Assembly (NCBI RefSeq): GCF_965184065.1
Contig: NZ_OZ239098.1
Reading direction: 5' to 3' (one strand)
Origin: Methylopumilus sp026399645
GTDB lineage: Bacteria > Pseudomonadota > Gammaproteobacteria > Burkholderiales > Methylophilaceae
Length of the DNA: 64,000 nucleotides
The notes beneath the pieces were generated by a model that worked only from the letters and a program-made list of their open reading frames with translations, searched no databases and had not been told where the DNA came from. The position numbers were made by a program, and so were the translations under genes. Numbering within the stretch: the stretch's first letter is position 1; each line of letters opens with the position of its first letter. Of the stretch, positions 14,241 to 23,665 are shown one piece after another.

Positions 14241-16382
14241 TTAAAATGTATACGTCAGCGTTGCTCGAGCGGTAAGAGGGTAACCATACATAATATTATT
14301 ATTGTTATGAGCCGACTGATAGTAAGTTTTATCAAGTAAATTTTCTATATTCAATTGAAGTTTAGTTTGCTTGTTAATATTTGCATATATAGCAGCATCT
14401 AATCGAGCGTACCCAGGAAGTTTTACTGCGGTTGATACTGTTGGGGTAGCAGCAAACATGTCACTTCGGCTGACAACACCAAGAGCTGCGCTCCATGTAT
14501 CATTCAATTCATATTTATTCCATAAAGAAAATGTATGTTTTGGTACATGACCTAATGGTGTGCCTGAAGTAATTTGTGCGTCTCCAGTGCCTTGGTTTTT
14601 TGTTATTTCTGCATCTTGATAAGTGTAGCCACCATACATACTGTAAGAGTCAAATAATTTACCTGCAACACCCAATTCAAAACCTTTTGTAACTTGACCA
14701 TCAACAATAATAGTATTTGTAGGACTTGAAGGATCTGTAATTGCCATCTTAGACCTTTCTAATCGGTAAATAGAAGAGCTAATTGAAAAACTTTGTAATA
14801 AGTCATACTTAATCCCAGCTTCAATGTTTGTAAATTTTTCTGGATCAAATGTTTTAATACTAGACGTGAGCGATGTTAATTGTTCTCCGGTTCTTGGGAG
14901 ATAACTTAAGCTATAGTTTGTGTATAAAGATACGGGCTCAATAGGCTTATATACTAAACCAACCCTAGGAGAAATAAATTGATCATTTACGTTAGCGCTA
15001 TTTGAAGTAGTAACGCTATCATTAAATTTAGTTTTAAATTTATCATAACGTAAGCCCGCGATGATTTGAAATTGTTCACTCAAATATATTTGATCTTGTA
15101 AATATATAGCTTGATTAGAAATATCAGTGGATGTATTTCGGCTTCTAGAAGAGTTAAATGTGAGCAATGCAAATGGATTGGAAGCATTAACACCAGTTAT
15201 GGGAGTAGCTAATATTCTGAAATTTTCATTTTCTTGTAATCCGATTTCCAAGCCCATTAGCAGCTTATGTGAAACGGAACCAGTCTTAAAGTTATATGTT
15301 AAGTCTGTTCGATTGAAAAAATTTTGTCTTTGTGTATTGTCATAATAACCATCAATCGTCAGAGTGCCGTTAGTTTGAACTGAACTATATGCATATACGT
15401 TTTGATAATATTTATCGTAGTCAGAAAATCTTGTGGTGTTTTTAACACTCATACCGTTGTCGAAGATGTGATCAATTATTGCATAGCCATTTTTAACTAT
15501 GGCTTCATTTGGACTTTGTGATGCGTTTCCAAAAAAAGTTGATCGGCTTGTTGAGTAGGGACGGCTCTGAAGTCCATCACTAACAGAAGGAATGCCTCTA
15601 TCATTCGTTCTTTTATCGTTAAAGTATTCCATACCTACAACAACTTTTGTTTTGTCTGATGGTTTAAACGTGAAAGTAGGATTAATAGCCTTTTTTTCAC
15701 TTTCAACTCCCTGCCGAAAGCTGCCTGAGTCTTCAATCATAGCGTTGATTCTTATAGCCAGTGTTTCATTAATGCCGCTGTTAAGATCTATGGATGAGCG
15801 TTTATGGTCATAAGTGCCACCTTGCATTCTTAATTCATTCTTATTTTCCCAATGAGCCTCTTTGGTGACGCGATTAATCACTCCACCAACTCCGCCACGA
15901 CCGAAAATCATGCCATTAGGCCCCATCAATACTTCAACACGATCGATATTGTAGAGATCTCGGTAATATTGAACATCATCTCTTACGCCATCTACAAATA
16001 AGTCTGATGTACTTTGATTACCTCGAAACCAAACACTATCTCGATTGCCTTCGCCTTGTCCTGCCATAACACCAGGGGAGTATTTAATTGCATCCGTTAA
16101 ACCTAAAAGAGACTGATCTTTTATTTGCTCTTCAGTAATGACTGAAATTGATTGAGGTATATCTCGAATACGCGTATCTGTTTTTGTTGCACTGCTTATT
16201 CTTTTTTTAAGATATGTCTTGGCCATATTGTCTTTAACTTCAATTTCAATCAATTCAATTTTCGTATCATCTAAACTATTTTTTTCGGACGTACCAGCAA
16301 TCGAAATACTAGGTAGTAAACACCCTAGCAAGATATAAGTAATTGTTTTGATGTGATATTTTGACTTATTGCATATTTCCAT
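14241..16382 (-). CDS. TonB-dependent siderophore receptor
   Basis: The 713-residue outer-membrane protein has a signal peptide, a plug domain (DIPQSISVITEEQI, SPGVMAGQGEGNRDSVWFRG, VEVLMGPNGMIFGRGGVGGV) and a C-terminal beta barrel ending in aromatic YTF. The plug resembles Fiu-type and related ferric-siderophore receptors. It imports an iron chelate using TonB energy. A Fur box directly upstream indicates iron repression. The periplasmic HDAC-like hydrolase gene follows and may process the ligand. The exact siderophore cannot be read from sequence. Confidence 0.92.
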   Translation of the reverse strand: MEICNKSKYHIKTITYILLGCLLPSISIAGTSEKNSLDDTKIELIEIEVKDNMAKTYLKKRISSATKTDTRIRDIPQSISVITEEQIKDQSLLGLTDAIKYSPGVMAGQGEGNRDSVWFRGNQSTSDLFVDGVRDDVQYYRDLYNIDRVEVLMGPNGMIFGRGGVGGVINRVTKEAHWENKNELRMQGGTYDHKRSSIDLNSGINETLAIRINAMIEDSGSFRQGVESEKKAINPTFTFKPSDKTKVVVGMEYFNDKRTNDRGIPSVSDGLQSRPYSTSRSTFFGNASQSPNEAIVKNGYAIIDHIFDNGMSVKNTTRFSDYDKYYQNVYAYSSVQTNGTLTIDGYYDNTQRQNFFNRTDLTYNFKTGSVSHKLLMGLEIGLQENENFRILATPITGVNASNPFALLTFNSSRSRNTSTDISNQAIYLQDQIYLSEQFQIIAGLRYDKFKTKFNDSVTTSNSANVNDQFISPRVGLVYKPIEPVSLYTNYSLSYLPRTGEQLTSLTSSIKTFDPEKFTNIEAGIKYDLLQSFSISSSIYRLERSKMAITDPSSPTNTIIVDGQVTKGFELGVAGKLFDSYSMYGGYTYQDAEITKNQGTGDAQITSGTPLGHVPKHTFSLWNKYELNDTWSAALGVVSRSDMFAATPTVSTAVKLPGYARLDAAIYANINKQTKLQLNIENLLDKTYYQSAHNNNNIMYGYPLTARATLTYTF

Positions 16383-16386
16383 ACCT

Positions 16387-16408
16387 AAATGATAATCATT
16401 CTCATTTA
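16387..16408 (-). promoter_or_regulatory. Fur box
   Basis: AATGATAATCATTCTCATTT matches the classic 19-base Fur consensus at most positions, including the NATAAT repeats. It lies a few bases upstream of the siderophore receptor start codon, so it would repress the receptor and the following hydrolase when iron is plentiful. Confidence 0.8.
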
Positions 16409-16555
16409 AAATAGCAAGACAAACTATTTTCCAGTAGGTTTAAAGGTGAGCATTTTGTTCACCTAGAATGGGGCTTGTTACAAGCGTTAAACAGTATTGA
16501 ACTTTGAAGGAATGAATAGCATCAAATAAATATTAAATTAATAGGTAGGTGAAAA

Positions 16556-16666
16556 ATGGCTAAAAAAAAATGTAAATATAATTGGCATATGGCTTTTACA
16601 TGCGGCCTTGGGACAGCGTTTTATGTCTTAGGTATTGCAACTTTTATTAAATATTTGTTTTATTAA
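16556..16666 (+). CDS. Micro membrane protein KKKCKYNWHMA, copy 1, 36 aa
   Basis: The product starts MAKKKCKYNWHMAFTCGLG and continues into a single hydrophobic helix ending FIKYLFY. It is nearly identical (about 31 of 36 residues) to the peptide encoded at 34607-34717, and part of the upstream leader (AACAGTATTGAACTTT) is also shared. Two cysteines, a Trp and a His precede the helix. The next gene, msrA, starts three bases after its stop, implying translational coupling. The function is unknown. Confidence 0.7.
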   Translation: MAKKKCKYNWHMAFTCGLGTAFYVLGIATFIKYLFY

Positions 16667-16668
16667 AT

Positions 16669-17172
16669 ATGGCTAATGAGACGGTATATTTAGCAGGGGG
16701 ATGCTATTGGGGCCTTGAAGACCTCTTAAGCAAAATACCAGGTGTCATTGAGACGGCTGTCGGTTTCTCTGGCGGACATGTTAAAAATGTCTGTTATCGA
16801 GAGGTTACAACAGGGACTACAGGGCATGCTGAAACAGTAAAAGTTATTTTTAATTCTGATGTTTTAAGCTTTATAGATTTACTTAAATTTTATTTCAAAA
16901 TGCATAATCCAACCACACTGAACCAGCAAGGCAATGATATTGGAACTCAATATCGATCGGCAATTTTTGCGACAACGGACGAGCAAATTTTATTGGCCGA
17001 GGAATTAATTAAAAAGATTGACACATCAGGAGTTTTAATAAAAAAAATTACGACTGAAGTTAATAGATTTAATATATTTTTTCTTGCCGAAGATAATCAT
17101 CAAAAATATTTAGAGAAATACCCAGATGGCTACTCATGTCATTTCATCAGAGATATTAATTTATCTTTCTAA
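16669..17172 (+). CDS. msrA: Peptide methionine sulfoxide reductase A
   Basis: The 167-residue protein carries the MsrA active site GGCYWGLED (Cys at residue 12) and the conserved GTQYRSAIF and HQKYLEKYPDGY regions. It reduces S-methionine sulfoxide in proteins, with thioredoxin as electron donor. It is slightly shorter than the E. coli enzyme at its ends, like many bacterial MsrA. It is co-transcribed with the micro membrane protein immediately upstream. Confidence 0.95.
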   Translation: MANETVYLAGGCYWGLEDLLSKIPGVIETAVGFSGGHVKNVCYREVTTGTTGHAETVKVIFNSDVLSFIDLLKFYFKMHNPTTLNQQGNDIGTQYRSAIFATTDEQILLAEELIKKIDTSGVLIKKITTEVNRFNIFFLAEDNHQKYLEKYPDGYSCHFIRDINLSF

Positions 17173-17196
17173 TTACTAATACTTGATCAACTCAAT

Positions 17197-17346
17197 CTAT
17201 TTAAGAAGTAGATGAAGCATTAAGCCAAAGTATAAAAAAGCAAAAATAGCCACAATCCAAAAAACTTTCAGCATATTCGTATTAATGTCTGAGAGTTTTT
17301 GATGAATTTTTTCTAGTAGTGCTTCTTGTTTGTTTTTTTTAGTCAT
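17197..17346 (-). CDS. Small single-pass membrane protein, 49 aa
   Basis: A basic, helical N-terminus (MTKKNKQEALLEKIHQKLSD) is followed by one membrane helix (residues 26-46). An AAGGAG ribosome site lies just before the ATG. It lies 17 bases after the photolyase gene's stop on the same strand, so it is probably the second gene of that operon. No family is recognised. Confidence 0.55.
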   Translation of the reverse strand: MTKKNKQEALLEKIHQKLSDINTNMLKVFWIVAIFAFLYFGLMLHLLLK

Positions 17347-17363
17347 ATATCTCCTTTTAACTA

Positions 17364-18893
17364 CTAGACACTCTCAATATTTTTGATTATTTTTTTTGCT
17401 TGTAATTGAATATCTTTAATTAGATTAGGATCCATATCTCTGATCTGTTTATTGACGATCGCTAATCTTGGGTTTTTACTTAACTGCTCGGACTTCGAAA
17501 TAAAAAAATTCCAGTATAAGCTGTTGAATGGACATGCTTTGTCACCAAGCCTCTCACTTTTTGAATAATGGCATCCCTCGCAATAGTTACTCATTTTACT
17601 AATATAATTTGCCGTTGAAACATAAGGCTTACTTGCTAGCTTGCCTCCATCAGCAAATTGACTCATACCAAGTGTGTTTGGCATCTCAACCCATTCAAAT
17701 GCATCAATATAGATACCTAAATACCATTCATGAAGGCTTTTAGGATTAATACCCACAAGTAGAGAAAAATTACCAACAATCATAAGTCTTTGGATATGGT
17801 GAGCATAAGCATCATCTAGCGATTGGTTGATTGTATATTTAAGGCAATTCATTTTAGTTTTGCCATTCCAAAACCAATTGGGCACTGGCAATTGATGATT
17901 AAAATAATTTTGGTCGCCAAATACTGGCATATGAGCCCAGTAATATCCTCTAATGTATTCTCTCCAGCCAATAATTTGTCTGATAAAGCCTTCAGCAGCA
18001 TTGATAGATAATTGATTAGAAAGATATGATTTTTCGACAGCTGATACAACTTCTTTAGGTGATAGCATTTTAGTATTCAATGCAAAAGAGATTAAGGAGT
18101 GAAATATCCTTGGCTCATCTTTATGCATCGCATCCTGATAGTCGCCGAAGTAAATTAAAATATTTCGAATAAAAAAATCTAAATGCTTTAATGCTTCTTT
18201 TCTATTTAAAGGCCAACGAAATTTAGATGCATTGTGATTTCCAAAACTCTTAATTTTAGCTTCTGTAATTTCATTCCATAATTCACTATGATTATGAGTT
18301 GGTCTATGATCTTCAAAAACTTTTGGTTCACCCTTCCAGGCTTTTCTATTCTCGTGATCAAAATTCCATTTTGAACCAACAGGTTTACCATCTTCAGACA
18401 TCAAAACATTGTGCCTTTTTCTCATATAGCGATAAAAAGACTCCATAAGCCACTGCTTCTTATCAGTAAACATTTCGTTTACTTCGGAGCGATGGGTATA
18501 AAAATGTTCTGATGAAAAACATTCAGATGGAATAGAGATTTCAGAACAAAATTCCCTTAAATCACGATCAAGCCTGAATTCGTCAGGTTCTAGATACTCA
18601 AATTTCTGAATATTGTATTGAGTTAATAAAGGATTTAAATTTAACTTAAAAGATTGTTGATTGGACTTCTCATTTATTTTGAAATAAATGACTTGGTGAT
18701 TTTCTTTGGTAAGCGTTATTTTAAAATCTCTCATTGCTGCAAAGATAGCTAAAATCTTTTGTGCATGATGAAGCACATAATTTGTTTCTTGTTTTACCTC
18801 CATTAAAACGTAGAGGATTTCATCATCTGTATTTTTAAACCACGAATGATTAGGATTGAGTTGATCACCCAGAATAAGTCTAAGAATTTTCAT
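17364..18893 (-). CDS. Fe-S bacterial cryptochrome / (6-4) photolyase (PhrB-like)
   Basis: The 509-residue protein is a deoxyribodipyrimidine photolyase-related protein of the FeS-BCP class: an N-terminal LRLILGDQLNPNHSWF domain, a FAD-binding helical domain (INAAEGFIRQIIGWREYIRG, HIQRLMIVGNFSLL, NTLGMSQFADGG), and four cysteines for a [4Fe-4S] cluster, one in MNCLKY and three at 438, 441 and 454. These are the positions I recall for Agrobacterium PhrB. It repairs (6-4) photoproducts with blue light, or may be a photoreceptor. A light-exposed habitat and the rhodopsins fit this. A small membrane-protein gene follows. Confidence 0.92.
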   Translation of the reverse strand: MKILRLILGDQLNPNHSWFKNTDDEILYVLMEVKQETNYVLHHAQKILAIFAAMRDFKITLTKENHQVIYFKINEKSNQQSFKLNLNPLLTQYNIQKFEYLEPDEFRLDRDLREFCSEISIPSECFSSEHFYTHRSEVNEMFTDKKQWLMESFYRYMRKRHNVLMSEDGKPVGSKWNFDHENRKAWKGEPKVFEDHRPTHNHSELWNEITEAKIKSFGNHNASKFRWPLNRKEALKHLDFFIRNILIYFGDYQDAMHKDEPRIFHSLISFALNTKMLSPKEVVSAVEKSYLSNQLSINAAEGFIRQIIGWREYIRGYYWAHMPVFGDQNYFNHQLPVPNWFWNGKTKMNCLKYTINQSLDDAYAHHIQRLMIVGNFSLLVGINPKSLHEWYLGIYIDAFEWVEMPNTLGMSQFADGGKLASKPYVSTANYISKMSNYCEGCHYSKSERLGDKACPFNSLYWNFFISKSEQLSKNPRLAIVNKQIRDMDPNLIKDIQLQAKKIIKNIESV

Positions 18894-19134
18894 TTTCGAG
18901 ATCTAATAATATAATTGGCACGTTAAGATTAAATAGCACTTAGATTCTAACTGAGCTACTACGCATAAGTAGATATTTTAATTGAAAACATATGGTTCGA
19001 GCAGCATAAGATTTTTGGGTAATGTAAATTTATATTCTCACTCTTATTACCGCTAAAAATTTTGTCGCTAACAATGATATACAGATATTTGTAAAAAGTT
19101 ATTGTAAAATCTAAATTAATTTTCAGTCCTCTAA

Positions 19135-19180
19135 AATAACCTTCGTAACATTATTTAATAGCCCTTTTAATAGGGCTATT
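19135..19180 (+). promoter_or_regulatory. Leader hairpin upstream of a 51-aa gene
   Basis: AATAGCCCT / AGGGCTATT (19158-19180) forms a strong stem but no T run follows, so it is a leader structure. The preceding bases (ATAACCTTCGTAACATTATT) resemble those at 2416-2450. The rest of 18894-19134 holds only AT-rich sequence, in which I see no gene. Confidence 0.4.
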
Positions 19181-19199
19181 TCTAGTCTAATCATTGCAA

Positions 19200-19355
19200 A
19201 TGAAACCACTCAAAATCATTCAGAAGTTTATCTCTGACTATCTTCCATTACGAATCTCTAATGAAAATATTAGATTTATTCTTTTTTATTTAATTTTCTT
19301 GTTTTTAGTCTTACTTTTGGTAGCTTTTATAGAATACAACCGTCAAAACTTTTAA
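19200..19355 (+). CDS. Small membrane-anchored protein, 51 aa
   Basis: The product has an amphipathic basic N-terminus (MKPLKIIQKFISDYLPLR) and a long hydrophobic helix (residues 25-43), ending IEYNRQNF. The start lies 20 bases after the leader hairpin; no strong ribosome site is visible. The function is unknown. Downstream, 19356-19632 contains an open stretch (AEPIPHKWIFLVFVVVLLDL) that lacks a start codon and may be a decayed membrane-protein gene. Confidence 0.45.
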   Translation: MKPLKIIQKFISDYLPLRISNENIRFILFYLIFLFLVLLLVAFIEYNRQNF

Positions 19356-19632
19356 CATTTTGGTGTATTCACTGATTAAAAATCTTTTCTTGAAGCGCCA
19401 TATGTAAGAGTTACAGAACTTACCCACTCTTGAAGAGGGGTATTAAGATTCCACTGCTATTGCGGCTGAGCCAATTCCTCACAAGTGGATATTTTTAGTA
19501 TTTGTCGTTGTTTTGTTAGATCTAAGTTGGATATTATGTATGGGACAGAATAAGGGTATGCGACAAAAAAATGAATTTTCAATATAATTGAAGGACTTCT
19601 TTTATTATCTTAAGAATGGCGGGGTCTACTAA

Positions 19633-20667
19633 ATGAAAGCATTGGTCAAAAAATACGCTAAAGAGGGTTTATGGCTAGAGGATATGCCAGAACCTGACAT
19701 GGGTAATAACGACGTATTAGTTAAAATAAAAAAGACGGCTATTTGTGGCACAGACATTCATATCTACAATTGGGATGAGTGGGCCCAAAAAACAATCCCT
19801 GTTCCTATGATCACTGGACATGAGTATGCAGGAGAAATTGTAGATGTCGGCTCTAATGTAACAGATTTAAAAGTAGGCGATATCGTCTCAGGAGAAGGTC
19901 ATTTAACCTGTGGTCGATGCAGAAACTGCCTAGGTGGTAGAACACACTTATGTCCTAATACAATAGGTGTAGGTGTAAATCGAACAGGATGTTTTGCTGA
20001 GCTCTTGGCAGTGCCAGCTAAGAACATTTTTAAACCAAGTCGTGAAATTTCAACTGACTTGCTTGCTATTTTTGATCCTTATGGAAATGCAGTTCATACA
20101 GCACTCTCTTTTAATATGGTGGGCGAAGATGTGCTGATTACAGGAGCAGGTCCAATTGGTATGATGGCCGCTTTGGTTTCAGATCATGCTGGTGCAAGAA
20201 ATATTGTGATCACAGATGTAAATCAATATCGCTTAGACTTCATCAAAAAAATTCTTCCACGTGTTATTGCAATTAATGTTGAAAAAGAAACAATTAGTCG
20301 TGACATGATGAAGTCCGTTGGTATTTTTGAAGGATTTGATGTGGGACTTGAAATGTCAGGCTCCCCTAAAGCTTTTAGTGACATGTTAAGTCTCATGATT
20401 AATGGTGGCCATATTGCTATGTTAGCAATCATGCCTGCAGGTTCGGGGATAGATTGGGATATGGTGGTATTCAAAGGCCTCACAATTAAAGGAGTCTATG
20501 GACGTGAAATTTTTGAGACTTGGTATAAAGGTACGATGATGGTTCAAAGTGGATTACCTTTAGAAAAAATAATTACACATCGATTTCCTTATACTGAATT
20601 TAAAGAAGGTTTTGACATTATGCGATCAGGTAAGTCTGGCAAGATTATCTTAAATTGGGAAAATTAA
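19633..20667 (+). CDS. tdh: L-threonine 3-dehydrogenase
   Basis: The 344-residue zinc alcohol-dehydrogenase family protein has the catalytic-zinc region (CGTDIHIYNWDEW, GHEYAGE), the structural-zinc cysteines CGRCRNC with LC, and the NAD motif GAGPIGMMAA. The start and length match Tdh. It oxidises L-threonine to 2-amino-3-ketobutyrate. The next gene, kbl, starts 16 bases on and encodes the following enzyme, so the pair converts threonine to glycine and acetyl-CoA, although in the reverse order to E. coli kbl-tdh. Confidence 0.97.
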   Translation: MKALVKKYAKEGLWLEDMPEPDMGNNDVLVKIKKTAICGTDIHIYNWDEWAQKTIPVPMITGHEYAGEIVDVGSNVTDLKVGDIVSGEGHLTCGRCRNCLGGRTHLCPNTIGVGVNRTGCFAELLAVPAKNIFKPSREISTDLLAIFDPYGNAVHTALSFNMVGEDVLITGAGPIGMMAALVSDHAGARNIVITDVNQYRLDFIKKILPRVIAINVEKETISRDMMKSVGIFEGFDVGLEMSGSPKAFSDMLSLMINGGHIAMLAIMPAGSGIDWDMVVFKGLTIKGVYGREIFETWYKGTMMVQSGLPLEKIITHRFPYTEFKEGFDIMRSGKSGKIILNWEN

Positions 20668-20683
20668 TATTAAGGATCTTTAA

Positions 20684-21874
20684 ATGAGCTTTAAAAAAGC
20701 TAAAGAAAGTTTTTCGTCTGATTTAGAAGAAATTAAAAAAGTAGGACTTTGGAAAACTGAACGTATTATTAATTCCGATCAGAAAAGTAAGATTCAGCTT
20801 TCTGATAATCAAGAAGTTATTAATATGTGTGCGAATAACTATTTGGGTTTGGCTAATAATCCCGAAGTCATTCAAGCCGCAAAAGATGGTCTTGATCGAT
20901 GGGGCTTTGGTCTTGCCTCTGTTAGATTTATATGTGGAACACAAACATTACATAAAACGCTAGAAGAAAAAGTGAGTGAGTATTTAGGCATGGAAGATAC
21001 GATTCTCTATGCGGCTTGCTTCGATGCGAATGGCGGATTATTTGAAACCATCTTAACAGCGGATGATGCTGTTATCTCTGATGAACTCAATCATGCGTCG
21101 ATTATTGATGGTATTCGTTTATGTAAAGCACAACGTTATCGTTATAAAAATAATGACATGAATGATTTACGTGCAAAACTAGAAGAAGCTAAGAAAAATA
21201 ACGCGAGACGCATTCTAATTACCACCGATGGCGTATTTTCTATGGATGGCACGATTGCACAATTAGATAAGATTTGTGATCTTGCAGATGAATTTGATGC
21301 CATGGTGCATCATGATGATTGTCATGCAACAGGGTTTATGGGAAAAACAGGCCGTGGTATTCATGAATATTGTAATGTAATAGATCGCGTTGATATCATC
21401 ACAAGTACATTTGGCAAGGCTTTAGGTGGCGCCACTGGTGGCTTTACATCCGGCCGTAAAGAAATTATTGATATGTTAAGACAAAGATCTCGACCTTACC
21501 TATTTTCAAATACACTTGCCCCTAATATTTGTACTGCTTCATTAAAAGTTTTTGAGATGCTAGAGAAATCAACTGCACTTCGCGATACATTAGAGAAAAA
21601 TGTTCATTACTTTAGAGCTGGCATGCAAAAAGCTGGTTTTGATGTAAAAGATGGTGATCATCCTATTGTTCCTATTATGTTAGGTGATGCTAATCTTGCT
21701 CAATCAATGAGTAAAAAATTATTAGAAAAAGGTATTTTTGCGATCGGATTTTTTTATCCAGTAGTACCGCAGGGAAAAGCTAGAATTAGAACCCAAATTT
21801 CAGCTGCTCATACATTTGAAGATCTAGATAAAGCCATTGATGCTTTTACTACAACTAAAAATCAATTAATTTAA
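20684..21874 (+). CDS. kbl: Glycine C-acetyltransferase (2-amino-3-ketobutyrate CoA ligase)
   Basis: The 396-residue PLP enzyme of the alpha-oxoamine synthase family has NNYLGLANNPEVI, GFGLASVRFICGTQ and HHDDCHATGFMG, and the PLP lysine in STFGKALGGA. It cleaves 2-amino-3-ketobutyrate with CoA to glycine and acetyl-CoA. AGGATCTTTAA precedes the ATG. It forms an operon with tdh. Glycine from this route would feed one-carbon metabolism together with glyA at the end of the window. Confidence 0.97.
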   Translation: MSFKKAKESFSSDLEEIKKVGLWKTERIINSDQKSKIQLSDNQEVINMCANNYLGLANNPEVIQAAKDGLDRWGFGLASVRFICGTQTLHKTLEEKVSEYLGMEDTILYAACFDANGGLFETILTADDAVISDELNHASIIDGIRLCKAQRYRYKNNDMNDLRAKLEEAKKNNARRILITTDGVFSMDGTIAQLDKICDLADEFDAMVHHDDCHATGFMGKTGRGIHEYCNVIDRVDIITSTFGKALGGATGGFTSGRKEIIDMLRQRSRPYLFSNTLAPNICTASLKVFEMLEKSTALRDTLEKNVHYFRAGMQKAGFDVKDGDHPIVPIMLGDANLAQSMSKKLLEKGIFAIGFFYPVVPQGKARIRTQISAAHTFEDLDKAIDAFTTTKNQLI

Positions 21875-21913
21875 TATCAAAAATTTTGTCTTGAATTGAT
21901 ACAAGTTAGAACA

Positions 21914-23005
21914 TTATTCAAAGCGTTTGATAAACGTCTCTATTTCATTATTCAGTTCATCATGGGCAATTAAGCCATCAATCCAGCGCTTAGGTATGGC
22001 TTCAAATCCCAAACTTGCGCCAAGGATGGCGCCTAAGATAGCACCACGGTGACAGTTGTCGCCGCCAACATTAGTATTAGCGATGAGTGCTGCTTCGAAA
22101 TTATTAGAATAGCGTGTGGCGAGGTAAAGGACGGACGGAAAAGACTGGTCTATGTAACAAGCAGAACTGAGTAAACCACCAATGACGTCACAATCTGAAC
22201 TTTGCTTACTGCGCACAGAAGCAACTACTTTCGCCGCAGGGAATCCAAGGCGACTTGCTGCAGCGCAGGCGAGTTCTTCTGTATTTGGATTTGTCTCTTG
22301 AAAAATATGAAATAACAATGCGCTAAGTTCGCTAGAGTAGATTTCCAGTGAGGGTGAGCGGTGAGTTAGACGTTGATGGTTTAGGGCTTGAGCGATAGTA
22401 GTTGTTAAGTTGCCCTCGCTTAAGCTTGCTATGACAAGCATAGGGAGACTAACCAAGCCGCCTATAGAAGCCGTATCATGACCTTCGGCCCCAGCACACT
22501 TTTCAGGAGGGATACCTTTTGCGTAGTTAGCAAAAAAATCTCGATGGTAAGATTCCGCATAAGTATCGTTATGTCGGTCAGGCTCTGTCATAAAACCAAT
22601 ATACTCACGTAAAAAATCAGCGGGATCATAATCGCCTATTGTATTAAGCGAGCGCAACAAAACCCTCGCACACATTAAATTAAGCGTATTTTCGCCTGCT
22701 TGCATTCCCTGATGATAATGACGATTAGCTGGACCCCAATGGTGCTTTTTGCCTTTAAGTATAACGCTTCCAACAATATCGCCTTCTTGCGTTCCACGTC
22801 CCGCTTTGCTGGTGTTGGCGAGAGACATGATCGAGTTAGGATGATGCGCTTTAGGTGCTTGGTAATCTTTTATCTGACCAAAATCTTGCCAAAGGGTGGC
22901 AATACTGTAGTACCAATGCACTGGCATCGCCAGCGCATCACCTACAAACATGCCCCACAGCGCGCCACGCATGCGGTCAGTTTTATTAAGTGGCATAGTA
23001 TTCAT
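21914..23005 (-). CDS. ADP-ribosylglycohydrolase family protein
   Basis: The 363-residue protein has the DraG/ARH layout: a GALWGMFVGDALAMPVHWYY N-terminus, an HDTASIGGLVSLP segment, and the C-terminal metal-binding NTNVGGDNCHRGAILGA with acidic residues. DraG-type enzymes remove ADP-ribose from proteins or hydrolyse related glycosides. GC content is visibly higher than in kbl before it; it marks the left edge of the GC-richer block that continues to about 28.9 kb. The substrate is unknown; no draT-like partner is present. Confidence 0.88.
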   Translation of the reverse strand: MNTMPLNKTDRMRGALWGMFVGDALAMPVHWYYSIATLWQDFGQIKDYQAPKAHHPNSIMSLANTSKAGRGTQEGDIVGSVILKGKKHHWGPANRHYHQGMQAGENTLNLMCARVLLRSLNTIGDYDPADFLREYIGFMTEPDRHNDTYAESYHRDFFANYAKGIPPEKCAGAEGHDTASIGGLVSLPMLVIASLSEGNLTTTIAQALNHQRLTHRSPSLEIYSSELSALLFHIFQETNPNTEELACAAASRLGFPAAKVVASVRSKQSSDCDVIGGLLSSACYIDQSFPSVLYLATRYSNNFEAALIANTNVGGDNCHRGAILGAILGASLGFEAIPKRWIDGLIAHDELNNEIETFIKRFE

Positions 23006-23194
23006 GAGGGCATCCTTAGCCTAATTGAAAAAGTATTATTCATAAAGCAATCTTTAGTGACACTTTTTACAGTATAAGTTTCAATGTTATGTGAATAAAA
23101 AATCAAGATTTTGATGTAGCGTATTGAGAACTAATTTTTTGAAACCACATCTGACTAGTACAATTTATTCACTCATAACCTTAAAGGTATTTTT

Positions 23195-23638
23195 ATGCTG
23201 ACTTGGCAAGATATTGAAAATCGCGTACTTCATGGCAATCCACCCGCGAATCAACGCGTAGAAAAAACAGACGATCAATGGCGCAAAATATTGCCTAGCG
23301 ATGTCCATGACGTCACGCGCCACGCAGGTACAGAGCGTCCCTTCAGTTCACCCATGTGCGCTCACTTTGAACCTGGCTTTTATGCTTGCGCCTGCTGCGA
23401 TACCATGCTGTTTGATGCAACACAAAAGTTTGATTCCGGCACAGGCTGGCCTTCTTTTACGCAACCCCTAGAGCCCAATGCGGTAGCTTATTTTAGCGAT
23501 GGCAGTTTAAGTAGTGTTCGGGTTGAAATCACCTGCAGCACTTGCGATGCGCACTTAGGTCATATATTTCCAGACGGTCCAGCGCCAAGCAAGCTTCGCT
23601 ATTGCGTGAATGCACTCTCATTAAAACGCATTGCCTGA
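23195..23638 (+). CDS. msrB: Peptide methionine sulfoxide reductase B
   Basis: The 147-residue protein contains two CxxC zinc pairs (CACC and CSTC), the GTGWPSF motif and the catalytic Cys in LRYCVNALSL. It reduces R-methionine sulfoxide, complementing the MsrA encoded at 16669. It lies within the GC-richer ovothiol block and is transcribed away from the neighbouring ADP-ribosylglycohydrolase gene. A TTAAAGG site precedes the ATG. Confidence 0.95.
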   Translation: MLTWQDIENRVLHGNPPANQRVEKTDDQWRKILPSDVHDVTRHAGTERPFSSPMCAHFEPGFYACACCDTMLFDATQKFDSGTGWPSFTQPLEPNAVAYFSDGSLSSVRVEITCSTCDAHLGHIFPDGPAPSKLRYCVNALSLKRIA

Positions 23639-23665
23639 CCTAGCTTCTTCAATACAAGATCTTAA

